A stretch of 64,000 bases of DNA from Candidatus Microbacterium colombiense. GTDB lineage: Bacteria; Actinomycetota; Actinomycetes; Actinomycetales; Microbacteriaceae. The DNA is taken from contig CP119308.1 in the NCBI GenBank assembly GCA_029203165.1, forward strand, positions 2,852,001-2,916,000. Reading direction: 5' to 3'. The notes below the pieces were generated by a model that was not told the DNA's origin, ran no database searches, and saw nothing but the letters and a program-made list of their open reading frames with translations. The position numbers and the translations under genes were made by a program. The first letter of the stretch is position 1. Each line of letters opens with the position of its first letter. Positions 44,577-52,746 of the stretch are shown here, piece after piece.

Positions 44577-46061
44577 TCAGAGTGCGGCGGTGACTGCGCG
44601 GGCGATGCGCACGGAGAGGGTCGCTCCCGTGAGCGTCGCGTTGCAGGTCAACGCGGTGGGAACCACGCCGTTGCCGGCGAGGAAGAGGTTGTCGAAGCCC
44701 CAGACGCGACCGTCGGTGTCGACGACGCTCGTGCCGTCGTCGACCGGTCCCATGCGGACGGTGCCGGTGTAGTGCAGCGAAGCACCGGGCGGCAGGATCT
44801 CGGAGTCCCCGTCGGGGAAGGCGCCGATCGCGTTCGCGGCGGCACGCTGCACGTCCATGGTGCGGCGGATCTCGGCGAGGTCGTTCTCCGAGTAGGAGAA
44901 GTGCACCGTCATGTGCGGCATGCCGAGCGGATCGGTGAGCTCATCCGAGAACTCGATCCGGTTCTCCGGGCGGATCTCCGTCGCGCAGTACCAGCCCACG
45001 CCCAGCACATGCCGGCCGTCGAACTCGCGCTCCATGAGCTGTCCGTGCGCGGGCCGCACCGACCCGATCGAGGGGCTCCAGTACGAGCCGATGAACGGCT
45101 CACCCGGCGGAGGGGTCGGGATGTCGTCGTCGCTGAGCCCGAGGCGGGCGGCGTCGATCACGACGTCGCCGTCGATCGAGGCGTGCTCGTTCAACCGCAC
45201 CCCGAGCGCCTCGGGACGGATGCCGGACGCCCACAGCAGCTGCGGAGTGCGCAGCGCATCGGCGGCGATCAGGATCTGGGACCCGCGGAAGGTGCTCTCG
45301 GCGCCGGTCTCGACGTCCTTCGCGACCAGTCCGGTCACGCGTGCGCCGTCGTGCTCGAGGCGGGTCACGAAGACACCGGTGCGGAAGGTGACGTTCTCCG
45401 CGCTGCCGTCGAAGATGAACGGGGCGATGTCGCGGGGACCGGTGCGGGCGAACGGGCGATCCGCGTGCGCGACACCGGCCATGGGCATGTAGCCGAACTC
45501 GCGCTCGGGGTCGGGGCTGGGGACCGCCGCTCGGATGGCCTCGAAGATCGGCTCGGTGAACGGGTTCTCCAGCAGCGGGCCGACGTAGGTGCGCAGCAGT
45601 CCGCGGGCCGTCTCGAGATCGGCGTCCCACTCGTCACGCGGCAGGAAGTCCGGCACCTCTTCGGCGTAGGGCCAGGGAGTCGCCGCGGTCCAGTGCACGC
45701 CCATCCCGCCGATGTTCCAGGCGACGGACGCGCCGGGGAACGCGGCGAAGTTGTGCCCGAAGAACGCGGCGGGGAACACCCCGGGTACGTCGGCCTGCCA
45801 GGCGTCGCCGTCGATCTCGTTCATCGAGACGGCACCCTTGACGTATTCGATCTGCCGCGCCCGACGCATCAGGTCCTCGTAGGAGGCGTTCAGCGCACTC
45901 TCGTCGGCTTCGACGAGGTGCTCGCCCGCGATGCTCGTGATCTCGCGTCCCGCCTCGAGCACGAGGATGGATGCTGTCGGGTTCTGGGCGTGCACCTGCG
46001 CCGCGATGACCGCTCCGTTGGGACCTGATCCCACGATGACGAGGTCGTAGTTGTCTGTCAT
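44577..46061 (-). CDS. GMC-family FAD oxidoreductase, pyranose-2-oxidase/glycoside-3-oxidase-like
   Basis: The 494-residue protein opens with the FAD-binding motif LVIVGSGPNGAVIAAQ and has the pyranose-oxidase-type C-terminus: SLHYTGTVRMG with the catalytic-position His430, and LTCNATLTGATLSVR with Asn474. Relatives include bacterial glycoside 3-oxidases that oxidise the sugar of O- or C-glycosides at C3. There is no export signal, so it acts in the cytoplasm. It sits between a Gfo/Idh/MocA dehydrogenase and a sugar importer, with three TIM barrels downstream. The substrate is unknown. Confidence 0.85.
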   Translation of the reverse strand: MTDNYDLVIVGSGPNGAVIAAQVHAQNPTASILVLEAGREITSIAGEHLVEADESALNASYEDLMRRARQIEYVKGAVSMNEIDGDAWQADVPGVFPAAFFGHNFAAFPGASVAWNIGGMGVHWTAATPWPYAEEVPDFLPRDEWDADLETARGLLRTYVGPLLENPFTEPIFEAIRAAVPSPDPEREFGYMPMAGVAHADRPFARTGPRDIAPFIFDGSAENVTFRTGVFVTRLEHDGARVTGLVAKDVETGAESTFRGSQILIAADALRTPQLLWASGIRPEALGVRLNEHASIDGDVVIDAARLGLSDDDIPTPPPGEPFIGSYWSPSIGSVRPAHGQLMEREFDGRHVLGVGWYCATEIRPENRIEFSDELTDPLGMPHMTVHFSYSENDLAEIRRTMDVQRAAANAIGAFPDGDSEILPPGASLHYTGTVRMGPVDDGTSVVDTDGRVWGFDNLFLAGNGVVPTALTCNATLTGATLSVRIARAVTAAL

Positions 46062-46077
46062 GTCGATTCCTTCTCGC

Positions 46078-47190
46078 TCACACCTGGTCGGGGGTCACGT
46101 CGACCCAGCGCTCACCCTGTGCCGCGGCGAGCACGGCCTCGGTGAGCTGGGCGGCGCGCACGCCGTCGACGAAAGTCGGGAGGCCTTCCGGTGCCTCGCC
46201 GCGAATGGCCGCGTATGCGTCAGCGACGAAGCCGTTGAACGCGTCCTGGTAGCCCTGGCCGTGTCCGGCGGGCACGCGGGAGAACCGGGCGACTCCGGGG
46301 TGGGCGTGCGTCGGGTCGCGGAACAGCTGCCGATTGCCGTCGCGTGCGCCGATCCACAGCTCCTCCGGGCGCTCCTGGTCGAAGCGGATGCTCGACTCGG
46401 AGCCGTGGAGCTCGAGCGTGAGTGCGTTCTTGCGCCCGGCAGCCATCTGCGAGATCAGCAGAGTGCCGATGGCTCCGGACTGCATCTCGACCAGGATCGA
46501 CACCGCATCCTCGTTCGTGACGGTGTGGCCGCCGCGCTCGTCGTACACCCGACGGGTGCGTGCGGTGAGCCTGACGATGCGCTCTCCCGCGACGAACTCG
46601 AGCAGATCGCACAGGTGCGAACCGATGTCGGCGAAGGCCCGCGAGGGACCGCCCTCGGCCGAGGTGGCACGCCAGTCGTCATCCTCCGGCAGCAGCATCC
46701 AGTCCTGCAGGTACCCACAGTCGACCGTGAGCAGCGCGCCGATCTCGCCCGCTGCCACACGCGCTCTGGCTTCGCGCACCATCGGGTGGTAGCGGTAGAC
46801 GAACGGCACAGCGGCGACGACCCCCTGCTCGGCCGCGGCCTGGGCCATCGCTCGAGCCTCGGCGAGGCTGGTCGCGAGGGGCTTCTCGCAGATCACGTGC
46901 TTGCCGGCGTCGATCACCCGCAGCGCGAGCTCGGTGTGCGTCGCGTTCGGTGTGCACACGTGCACGATGTCGGCGTCGCCGCTCAGCAGTTCATCGATGT
47001 CGCGGGCTGCGCGGTCGATGCCGAGTTCCTTCGCGGCCTGTGCGGCGCGGTCGGGGTGAGAGCTGGCGAGGATGGCCGTGGTGGCACCCGCCGCGCGAGC
47101 CGCGCGGCTATGCACCTGTGCCATGAATCCCCCGCCGAGGAAGCCGGATCGGATCGTTCCGACCTCGGTGTCAGTGACGTCCGTTGTCAT
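46078..47190 (-). CDS. Gfo/Idh/MocA-family dehydrogenase, first gene of the ROK-linked operon
   Basis: The 370-residue protein has the N-terminal Rossmann motif SGFLGGGFMAQVHSRAA, the EKPLATS catalytic Lys region, and a C-terminal domain with FADIGSHLCDLLEFV. Such enzymes oxidise sugars, inositols or keto-sugars with NAD(P). ATG at 47190 is preferred over one nine codons upstream because the conserved fold begins shortly after it and CAGAAT lies 7 nt before it. It faces the ROK regulator across a 115-bp gap. Confidence 0.88.
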   Translation of the reverse strand: MTTDVTDTEVGTIRSGFLGGGFMAQVHSRAARAAGATTAILASSHPDRAAQAAKELGIDRAARDIDELLSGDADIVHVCTPNATHTELALRVIDAGKHVICEKPLATSLAEARAMAQAAAEQGVVAAVPFVYRYHPMVREARARVAAGEIGALLTVDCGYLQDWMLLPEDDDWRATSAEGGPSRAFADIGSHLCDLLEFVAGERIVRLTARTRRVYDERGGHTVTNEDAVSILVEMQSGAIGTLLISQMAAGRKNALTLELHGSESSIRFDQERPEELWIGARDGNRQLFRDPTHAHPGVARFSRVPAGHGQGYQDAFNGFVADAYAAIRGEAPEGLPTFVDGVRAAQLTEAVLAAAQGERWVDVTPDQV

Positions 47191-47305
47191 GTCGATGATT
47201 CTGACACACCTCGGCATACTTTTGCTACTTATTCGTCAGAAGTTTATTTACCGTCGTCGAATCTGTCTCGACAGAGAACGAAAGGGTCTGTGGTTTACTG
47301 ACCCT
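47191..47305. promoter_or_regulatory. Divergent control region between the ROK gene and the sugar operon
   Basis: The gap holds an inverted repeat AGGGTC-N11-GACCCT (47283-47305) directly before the ROK start, a short palindrome TCTGT-N4-ACAGA (47262-47275), and two similar direct repeats GTTTATTTACC (47242-47252) and GTTTACTGACC (47293-47303). It is unusually A/T rich for this genome. These are candidate operators for the ROK protein, but none has been tested. Confidence 0.45.
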
Positions 47306-48502
47306 ATGAGCGACGCCGACCGCAACTTCGGGGGCGCATCGACCGGCGCCGGAGAGATCTTCCAGCTCCTCCTCGATGGCCATGCCCGCACCAAGGCCGA
47401 CCTCGTGCACCTCACGGGTCTGGCACGGTCGACCGTGTCGTCTCGCGTCGACGCCCTGCTCGCCTCGGGGCTCGTGATCCCCGCGGGCGAGGCGGCCTCG
47501 ACCGGAGGGCGCCCACCCTCGCGCGTCTCCTTCAACCCGCGGGCAGGCCTCGTGCTCGCCGTCGACCTCGGCGCATCGCACGCGACGGTCGCGATCTCCG
47601 ACCTCGGCGGGCGCATCCTCGCCTCGACCACGCACGACCTCGACATCGCCAGCGGCCCGGTCGCCGTGCTCGACCGCGTCGTGGCGGACGGCCGCGGACT
47701 GCTCGACGACACGACCCTGAGCAGGATCCCGGTCGTCGGCGTCGGGATCGGCGTCCCCGGCCCGGTCGAGCACTCCTCCGGTCGCCCCTACAACCCACCC
47801 ATCATGCCGGGGTGGGACCGATTCGACATCCCCGCCTACGTGCAGCAGACCTTCGATGTGCCGGTGCTGGTCGACAACGACGTGAACGTGCTCGCCCTCG
47901 GCGAGCAGACGGCGAGCTTCCCCGAGACCACCGATCTGATCTTCGTGAAAGTGGCCACGGGCATCGGCGCCGGCATCATCGCCGGCGGCGTGCTGCAGCG
48001 GGGCGCCCAGGGCTCGGCGGGCGACATGGGCCACGTGCGCGTTCCGCACTCCCCAGATTCCCCGCACGCCGGTGACGAGGACCGCGACCTCGAAGACCTC
48101 GCCAGCGGCAGCGCGATCGCGGCCGCTCTGCGCGCGCAGGGAACGGACGCCGAGACGAGCCACGATGTCGTCGAGCTCGTGCGCTCGGGCAACGCCGCCG
48201 CGATCGAGGCGCTGCGTCAAGCCGGCCGCGATGTCGGCGAAGTGCTGGCCACGGTCGTCAATCTGTTGAACCCCTCCGTGATCGTGCTCGGCGGCAGCAT
48301 CGCCCGCGCTGGAGAGCACCTGCTCGCGGGCGTCAGGGAGGTCGTGTACCGACGCTCCATTCCGCTCGCCACCCAGCACCTGGCCATCGTGCAATCGCCC
48401 ACGGGCGAACGCGCCGCCGTACTCGGAGCAGCCGTGCTGGTCGCCCGCGAAGTGCTCTCACCCGCGAACGTCGACGCGCGCGTCACCGCCGCGTCGCGCT
48501 GA
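47306..48502 (+). CDS. ROK-family transcriptional regulator
   Basis: The 398-residue protein has an N-terminal winged helix-turn-helix (LTGLARSTVSSRVDALLASG) and a ROK domain with the ATP-binding-like VLAVDLGASHATVAISDL and the signature around ATGIGAGIIAGGVLQRGAQG. The zinc-binding Cys cluster of classical ROK proteins is missing; the expected region reads GHVRVPHSPDSPHAGDE, without cysteines. It is divergent from the nine-gene sugar operon and presumably represses it until a sugar ligand binds. ATG at 47306 is chosen; TTTACT lies 6 nt before it. Confidence 0.9.
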   Translation: MSDADRNFGGASTGAGEIFQLLLDGHARTKADLVHLTGLARSTVSSRVDALLASGLVIPAGEAASTGGRPPSRVSFNPRAGLVLAVDLGASHATVAISDLGGRILASTTHDLDIASGPVAVLDRVVADGRGLLDDTTLSRIPVVGVGIGVPGPVEHSSGRPYNPPIMPGWDRFDIPAYVQQTFDVPVLVDNDVNVLALGEQTASFPETTDLIFVKVATGIGAGIIAGGVLQRGAQGSAGDMGHVRVPHSPDSPHAGDEDRDLEDLASGSAIAAALRAQGTDAETSHDVVELVRSGNAAAIEALRQAGRDVGEVLATVVNLLNPSVIVLGGSIARAGEHLLAGVREVVYRRSIPLATQHLAIVQSPTGERAAVLGAAVLVAREVLSPANVDARVTAASR

Positions 48503-49483
48503 TCATCCCCGGCGCTGCCGCCACGCGTCCTGCAGGGCGGGCTCCAGCTCGGGGTAGCGGAACTCGTACCCGGAATCCGTCAGCACCTGCGGGGCGACCC
48601 ACCGGCTCTTGAGCACCAGTTCGGGCTCCTTGCGCAGCACCCACATCGCGGGTTCGAGCATGAAGCGCCACGCCGGAAGACCGAACGGCATGCCCACAAC
48701 GCGCCGCAGCGTCGCCATCAGCCCGCGGTTGTCGCTCTGCGTCGGGGCCGAGATGTTCACCGGCCCGTCGATCGAGGGATCGTCGCGGATATGCCGCACC
48801 GCGCCGACCAGGTCATCGACGTGCACCCAGCTGAACTTCTGCCGCCCGCGCGAGCGGTGTCCCAGCGGCTGGTCCGGCTGGGTGGGATGCGGACCGATGC
48901 CGCGGTACCGCTGATGCGGGAACCACCAGCCGTCGAACTGCGGCCCGCCGAGGCCCCATCGCGCGAGCTGGAAGAAGAGGTCGGTCGCCGCACCGTCGCC
49001 GAGCACGATCGTGATGCGCAGAGCCACGCGGCGCGTGCCGGGGAGCTCACCACGGAACAGTTCGTCCTCCCAGGCGAGCGCGACATCGGGCGAGAAGCCC
49101 GTGTCGTACTCGGTGTCCGCCTCGGTCTGCGGGCGATCGAGCGCGTAGCGGTACACCGTGGCGCTGCTGGCGTTCATCCACACGGCCGGCGGTTCCGCGG
49201 ATCGCTCGACCGCCTCGTGCAAGGCGCGGGTCGTGTCGATCCGGGAACGCAGGAACTCGTCGCGGTTCGCATCGGTGAAACGGCAGTCGATCGCCTTGCC
49301 GGCCAGGCCGATCAGCAGATCCGCCCCGTCGACGAGACGCAGGATCGCGTCCGAGTCGTCCCACCGGGCGTCGGGGCCGTTCCGGCCGATGACGCTGACC
49401 GCATACCCGTCGGCTTCGAGGGCGTCTTTCAACGCCGAGCCGAGGAACCCGGATCCGCCGCCGATGACCGCTCGCTTCGCCAT
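48503..49483 (-). CDS. NAD-dependent epimerase of the YfcH/TIGR01777 type
   Basis: This extended short-chain dehydrogenase-like protein has 326 residues. The Rossmann motif GGGSGFLGSALKDAL is near the N-terminus, NASSATVYRYALDRP carries the active-site region, and a C-terminal DUF1731-like segment includes PELEPALQDAW. Function in the family is unknown; a nucleotide-sugar or cell-division-related role has been proposed. It starts 2 bp after the stop of the PLDc_N-type gene and ends next to the ROK gene, convergent with it. Confidence 0.88.
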   Translation of the reverse strand: MAKRAVIGGGSGFLGSALKDALEADGYAVSVIGRNGPDARWDDSDAILRLVDGADLLIGLAGKAIDCRFTDANRDEFLRSRIDTTRALHEAVERSAEPPAVWMNASSATVYRYALDRPQTEADTEYDTGFSPDVALAWEDELFRGELPGTRRVALRITIVLGDGAATDLFFQLARWGLGGPQFDGWWFPHQRYRGIGPHPTQPDQPLGHRSRGRQKFSWVHVDDLVGAVRHIRDDPSIDGPVNISAPTQSDNRGLMATLRRVVGMPFGLPAWRFMLEPAMWVLRKEPELVLKSRWVAPQVLTDSGYEFRYPELEPALQDAWRQRRG

Positions 49484-49484
49484 C

Positions 49485-49856
49485 TCAGGCCTTCTCCTGG
49501 CCGTCGGGCTCGCCCTTGCGCTTCTCGATCTCCTGCCGAAGACGCCATTCCTCGATCTCCCGATCGAGATCCGCGATCTGCTGCTCGGTGGTTCGCGCAT
49601 CGACGGGGGGCGCCGGACGCACCTCCGTCTGCACCGAACGGGGCGCGCGGCGCATGCGCGGGATCGAGATACCCTCACTGCCGTATTCGCGGCCCAGACC
49701 GAACCAGAGCAGACTGCCGACCAACGGGAGCAGGATGACGATGATGATCCACACCATCTTCGGCAGGTGCTTCACCTGGGAGTCGTCGCGAGTGATGATG
49801 TCGATCAGCGCACCGATCATCAGGGCGATGACGAGGAGCGAGAACAGGAACGGCAT
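49485..49856 (-). CDS. PLDc_N-domain small membrane protein
   Basis: The 123-residue protein has two hydrophobic helices (residues 1-20 and about 34-52) in the pattern of the phospholipase-D nuclease N-terminal domain, followed by a charged tail with a possible coiled coil (about 88-118). No catalytic HKD motif is present. Function is unknown. TACCCT lies 6 nt before the ATG. Confidence 0.82.
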   Translation of the reverse strand: MPFLFSLLVIALMIGALIDIITRDDSQVKHLPKMVWIIIVILLPLVGSLLWFGLGREYGSEGISIPRMRRAPRSVQTEVRPAPPVDARTTEQQIADLDREIEEWRLRQEIEKRKGEPDGQEKA

Positions 49857-49862
49857 GAGTTC

Positions 49863-49868
49863 AGGGTA
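49863..49868 (-). promoter_or_regulatory. Predicted -10 of the PLDc_N gene (leaderless)
   Basis: TACCCT on the minus strand, 6 nt before the ATG at 49856. Confidence 0.45.
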
Positions 49869-49897
49869 GACGACGCCGAAGCGCCGCGCCCGGGTGA

Positions 49898-50827
49898 CTA
49901 CGGCAGAAGATGCCCGGCAGCGCGGAACAGCTCGTACCACTCGGCCCGCGTGAGCTCGACATCGGCGCCTGCCGCGGCGTCCTGCACCCGCTCCGGCGTG
50001 GTGGTGCCGAGCACGACCTGCATCTTCGCGGGATGCCGGGTGATCCACGCCGTCGCGATGGCGATGGCGCTGACCTGATGCGCGGCCGCGAGACGATCGA
50101 TCACCGCGTTGAGCTCGGCATACTCCGGATTGCCGAGGAACACTCCGGTGAAGAATCCTCCCTGGAACGGCGACCACGCCTGGATGGTGATGCCGTTGAT
50201 GCGGCAGTACTCGACGATCCCGCCGCCGTCACGACCGACGCTCTGCTCCGACCCCACCATGTTCATCGCGATGGGCTGCGCGATGATCGGTGCGTGCGTG
50301 ATCGACAGCTGCAGCTGGTTCGCGACGAGCGGCTGCGTGACGGCCGTGCGGAGCAGGTCGATCTGTCGCGGGGTGTGGTTCGACACCCCGAACGCGCGCA
50401 CCTTGCCCGATGCCTCGAGTTCGTCGAACGCGCGCGCGACCTCCTCGGGCTCGACCAGCGCGTCGGGCCGGTGCAGCAGGAGAACGTCGAGACGGTCGGT
50501 GCGCAGTGCCCGCAGCGAGCCTTCCACCTGGGCGGTGATGTGCTCGTACGAGAAGTCGAACATCCCCTCCGACGGCACGATCCCGCACTTGGTCTGCAGG
50601 ACGATCTCGTCGCGCTCGGCGCTGCTCAGCTGGAGCGCGTCGGCGAAGCGGGTCTCGCAGTGGTGCATACTGCCGCCGTAGATGTCGGCGTGATCGAAGA
50701 AGTCGATGTCGGCGTCTCGTGCCGCGCGGTAGAGAGTGCGGATGTGGGCATCGTCCTTGTCGTCGATGCGCATCATCCCGGCGATGACGGCGGGCGCGGT
50801 GGTTGATCCGAACGGAACGGTCTTCAT
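49898..50827 (-). CDS. Aldo/keto reductase (YdhF-like)
   Basis: This 309-residue barrel reductase carries DFFDHADIYGG with Asp45 and Tyr50, Lys80 (VLQTKCG) and His119 (LLLHRPD) as the catalytic set. The C-terminal GTTTPERVQDAA contacts NADPH. It most resembles the E. coli YdhF group of unknown substrate. TATCGT lies 6 nt before the ATG. Confidence 0.92.
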   Translation of the reverse strand: MKTVPFGSTTAPAVIAGMMRIDDKDDAHIRTLYRAARDADIDFFDHADIYGGSMHHCETRFADALQLSSAERDEIVLQTKCGIVPSEGMFDFSYEHITAQVEGSLRALRTDRLDVLLLHRPDALVEPEEVARAFDELEASGKVRAFGVSNHTPRQIDLLRTAVTQPLVANQLQLSITHAPIIAQPIAMNMVGSEQSVGRDGGGIVEYCRINGITIQAWSPFQGGFFTGVFLGNPEYAELNAVIDRLAAAHQVSAIAIATAWITRHPAKMQVVLGTTTPERVQDAAAGADVELTRAEWYELFRAAGHLLP

Positions 50828-50833
50828 GCCGCC

Positions 50834-50839
50834 ACGATA
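50834..50839 (-). promoter_or_regulatory. Predicted -10 of the YdhF-like gene (leaderless)
   Basis: TATCGT on the minus strand, 6 nt before the ATG at 50827. Confidence 0.45.
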
Positions 50840-50868
50840 CCGCGCCGCCCGGGCGAGGCTGCGGGAGT

Positions 50869-50904
50869 CGACCGGAGGCGCGACCCCAGTGGCGCCCCCG
50901 GTCG
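50869..50904. terminator. Long hairpin terminator after the small XRE gene
   Basis: A 13-bp stem with one mismatch (50869-50881 with 50892-50904) and a 10-nt loop lies between the small XRE stop and the aldo/keto reductase start. It likely ends the XRE transcript. Confidence 0.6.
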
Positions 50905-50942
50905 TTCGCCTTCCCCTGCCTTCCCCTGCGTGGACGCGCGCG

Positions 50943-51179
50943 TCAGGGAGACGCGTCCGTCACGCGCGGCGACGGCACCAGAACGGAGGGGGAGAGCTCC
51001 AGCGCAGCCGCGATGGCGGCGAGTTCAGTGACCGTGAAGTCGGTGCTCGCCTGCATCTTGCGCCGCAGGGTGGAGTAGGCGATTCCCGATCGGTCTGCCA
51101 GCCAACGCTTGGACTGACCGAGTCGATCGAGTTCTGACGCGACCGCCACTGCCACCAGCTGTCGCTCATCTGTCGTCAC
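50943..51179 (-). CDS. Small XRE/Cro-type helix-turn-helix protein
   Basis: The 78-residue protein is almost only a helix-turn-helix domain: SKRWLADRSGIAYSTLRRKM, then LAAIAAALELSPSVLV. It starts with GTG and has TAGTGT 6 nt before it. It is divergent from the XRE/ImmA gene pair across a 94-bp gap, as expected of a second regulator of that module. Confidence 0.8.
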   Translation of the reverse strand: MTTDERQLVAVAVASELDRLGQSKRWLADRSGIAYSTLRRKMQASTDFTVTELAAIAAALELSPSVLVPSPRVTDASP

Positions 51180-51185
51180 ACGTCG

Positions 51186-51191
51186 ACACTA
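51186..51191 (-). promoter_or_regulatory. Predicted -10 of the small XRE gene (leaderless)
   Basis: TAGTGT on the minus strand, 6 nt before the GTG at 51179. Confidence 0.45.
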
Positions 51192-51260
51192 TCCGCCCGC
51201 ATGGCGACAAGCAAGGGGAAAGCAGACCAGTATGACGGCATCTTGGGTACGGAGCGGTGC

Positions 51261-51266
51261 TATCGT
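51261..51266 (+). promoter_or_regulatory. Predicted -10 of the XRE/ImmA pair (leaderless)
   Basis: TATCGT stands 7 nt before the GTG at 51274. The palindrome ACACGTGT (51268-51275) spans the expected transcription start and could be an autoregulatory operator. Confidence 0.45.
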
Positions 51267-51273
51267 GACACGT

Positions 51274-51651
51274 GTGAAGACACCCTCCGAGGAGTTCAAC
51301 GCCGCCGTCGGACGCCAGTTGCGTGGCGAGATCGGCGCAGCCGGGAGCAGCATCGCGGCGATGGCCCGCGATATCGGCATCGCCCGCAGTGCTCTCGACA
51401 ACTATGTCACCGGCAAGCGCTCGATCCCCGTGCCCGTGGTCTACGCCGTCTGCGCCGCCGTGAAGGTCGCGCCCCATGTGCTGCTCCAGCGGGCCGAGGA
51501 GCGGTTGAGCACCGACAGCGACCAGGGTGCCGGCGTGCTCACCCCGTTCCGTCGTCGCCGGGATGTCACAGGCTCCGGCGAAGATATCCCCGAGGTCGCC
51601 TTCGGCTCCCGCGTCGGCCACGAGGGCGACACCGACGACCTCTACCAGTAG
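51274..51651 (+). CDS. XRE-family regulator paired with ImmA
   Basis: The protein has 125 residues from the proposed GTG. A helix-turn-helix (SIAAMARDIGIARSALDNYV, then GKRSIPVPVVYAVCAAVKV) is followed by a polar C-terminal half. An ATG at 51232 would add 14 residues but would lie upstream of the predicted -10, so the GTG is preferred. The next gene encodes an ImmA/IrrE peptidase 7 bp downstream; such peptidases commonly cleave or inactivate their partner XRE repressor under stress. Confidence 0.82.
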   Translation: MKTPSEEFNAAVGRQLRGEIGAAGSSIAAMARDIGIARSALDNYVTGKRSIPVPVVYAVCAAVKVAPHVLLQRAEERLSTDSDQGAGVLTPFRRRRDVTGSGEDIPEVAFGSRVGHEGDTDDLYQ

Positions 51652-51658
51652 GGACACC

Positions 51659-52099
51659 ATGGACCACCTCCTCCGACTCGTCGAGGAGAACGGTCTGCGC
51701 CTGGTCGAACGCACGGGTCCCACGCGCGGTGGGTATGACCACACGTCCTCGACGATCCGCCTCGCGCCGGGAATGAGTGTGCGCACGACCACGAGCGTGC
51801 TCGCCCACGAGCTCGGGCACGCCGTGCTGGGGCACACGGTCTCGCGCGACCCGAAGACGCGCGCCCGGCAGGAGCGCTGCGCCGACGAGTGGGCCGCCCG
51901 AGCCCTGATCACACCGGCGTCGTACGCCGCCGCCGAAGCCGCCCGCGGCACCCACCGCGCGAGCCTCGCGTTCGAGCTCGGCGTGACCGTGGAACTCGTC
52001 GACGCCTACCGGAGGATGCTCCAGCGCATCGGCGACAACACCTACGTCTCACCGCGCATGGGAACGGGGCAGTGGGCCGATCGGGTGACGGCCGGCTGA
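51659..52099 (+). CDS. ImmA/IrrE-family metallo-endopeptidase
   Basis: The 146-residue protein has the zinc motif HELGH at residues 50-54 and a third ligand in the RCADEWAARAL helix (about residues 73-83). ImmA and IrrE cleave XRE-type repressors in integrative elements and in the Deinococcus radiation response. It pairs with the XRE gene immediately upstream. No integrase, terminase or other mobile-element gene is nearby, so this may be a resident stress switch. Confidence 0.9.
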   Translation: MDHLLRLVEENGLRLVERTGPTRGGYDHTSSTIRLAPGMSVRTTTSVLAHELGHAVLGHTVSRDPKTRARQERCADEWAARALITPASYAAAEAARGTHRASLAFELGVTVELVDAYRRMLQRIGDNTYVSPRMGTGQWADRVTAG

Positions 52100-52128
52100 G
52101 CCGCCACAACTCCGGGAGGAGCGCCTGA

Positions 52129-52743
52129 TTGAATAGGCGCATGGCCTTCCTCGTCTCCCCCGCCGCCGTCACTCTGACCGGCAGACTCGTCGAGCTGCGA
52201 CCGCTCGAGACCTCGCACCGCGATGCGCTGATCGAGGCCGTCGAGGAGGGAGATCTGTGGAAGACCGCCTGGTACACGTCCGTTCCGGCGCCGGACGGCG
52301 TCGAGGCGGAGATCGCCCGCCGGATCGCGCTGCGCGAGACCGGGGAGATGATCCCGTTCACGGCCTTCGATGCGTCGGGACGCGTGCTCGGTCTCACCTC
52401 GTACTACGACATCGTCGCCGATGTGCCCCGTCTGCACATCGGCTACACCTGGAACCGCCCGTCGGCACACGGCAGCGGCACGAACGCCGAGTCGAAACTG
52501 CTGCTGCTGCAGCACGCCTTCGAGACGCTCGGGGTGTTCCGGGTGGGGCTCACCACGCAGTGGGTGAACTTCCAGTCGCGCGCCGCCATCGAGCGACTCG
52601 GCGCCAAACAGGACGGCGTGATGCGGGCGATGTCGCGCTATCGCAACGGCGCGCTGCGCGACAGCGTCGAGTTCTCGATCATCGAGCCGGAGTGGCCGGC
52701 GGTGAGGGCGACCCTCGAGGCACGCCTCGCGCGGCGCGCCTGA
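52129..52743 (+). CDS. GNAT-family N-acetyltransferase (RimJ/RimL-like)
   Basis: The 204-residue protein has a GNAT fold with LVELRPLETSHRDALIEAV at the start, a core near HIGYTWNRPSAHGSGTNAE that corresponds to the acetyl-CoA pyrophosphate loop, and NFQSRAAIERLGAKQDGVM. TTG at 52129 is chosen because GGAGGAG lies 7 nt upstream; the ATG four codons later has no well-spaced site. Relatives acetylate protein N-termini, amines or antibiotics. Confidence 0.86.
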   Translation: MNRRMAFLVSPAAVTLTGRLVELRPLETSHRDALIEAVEEGDLWKTAWYTSVPAPDGVEAEIARRIALRETGEMIPFTAFDASGRVLGLTSYYDIVADVPRLHIGYTWNRPSAHGSGTNAESKLLLLQHAFETLGVFRVGLTTQWVNFQSRAAIERLGAKQDGVMRAMSRYRNGALRDSVEFSIIEPEWPAVRATLEARLARRA

Positions 52744-52746
52744 GCG

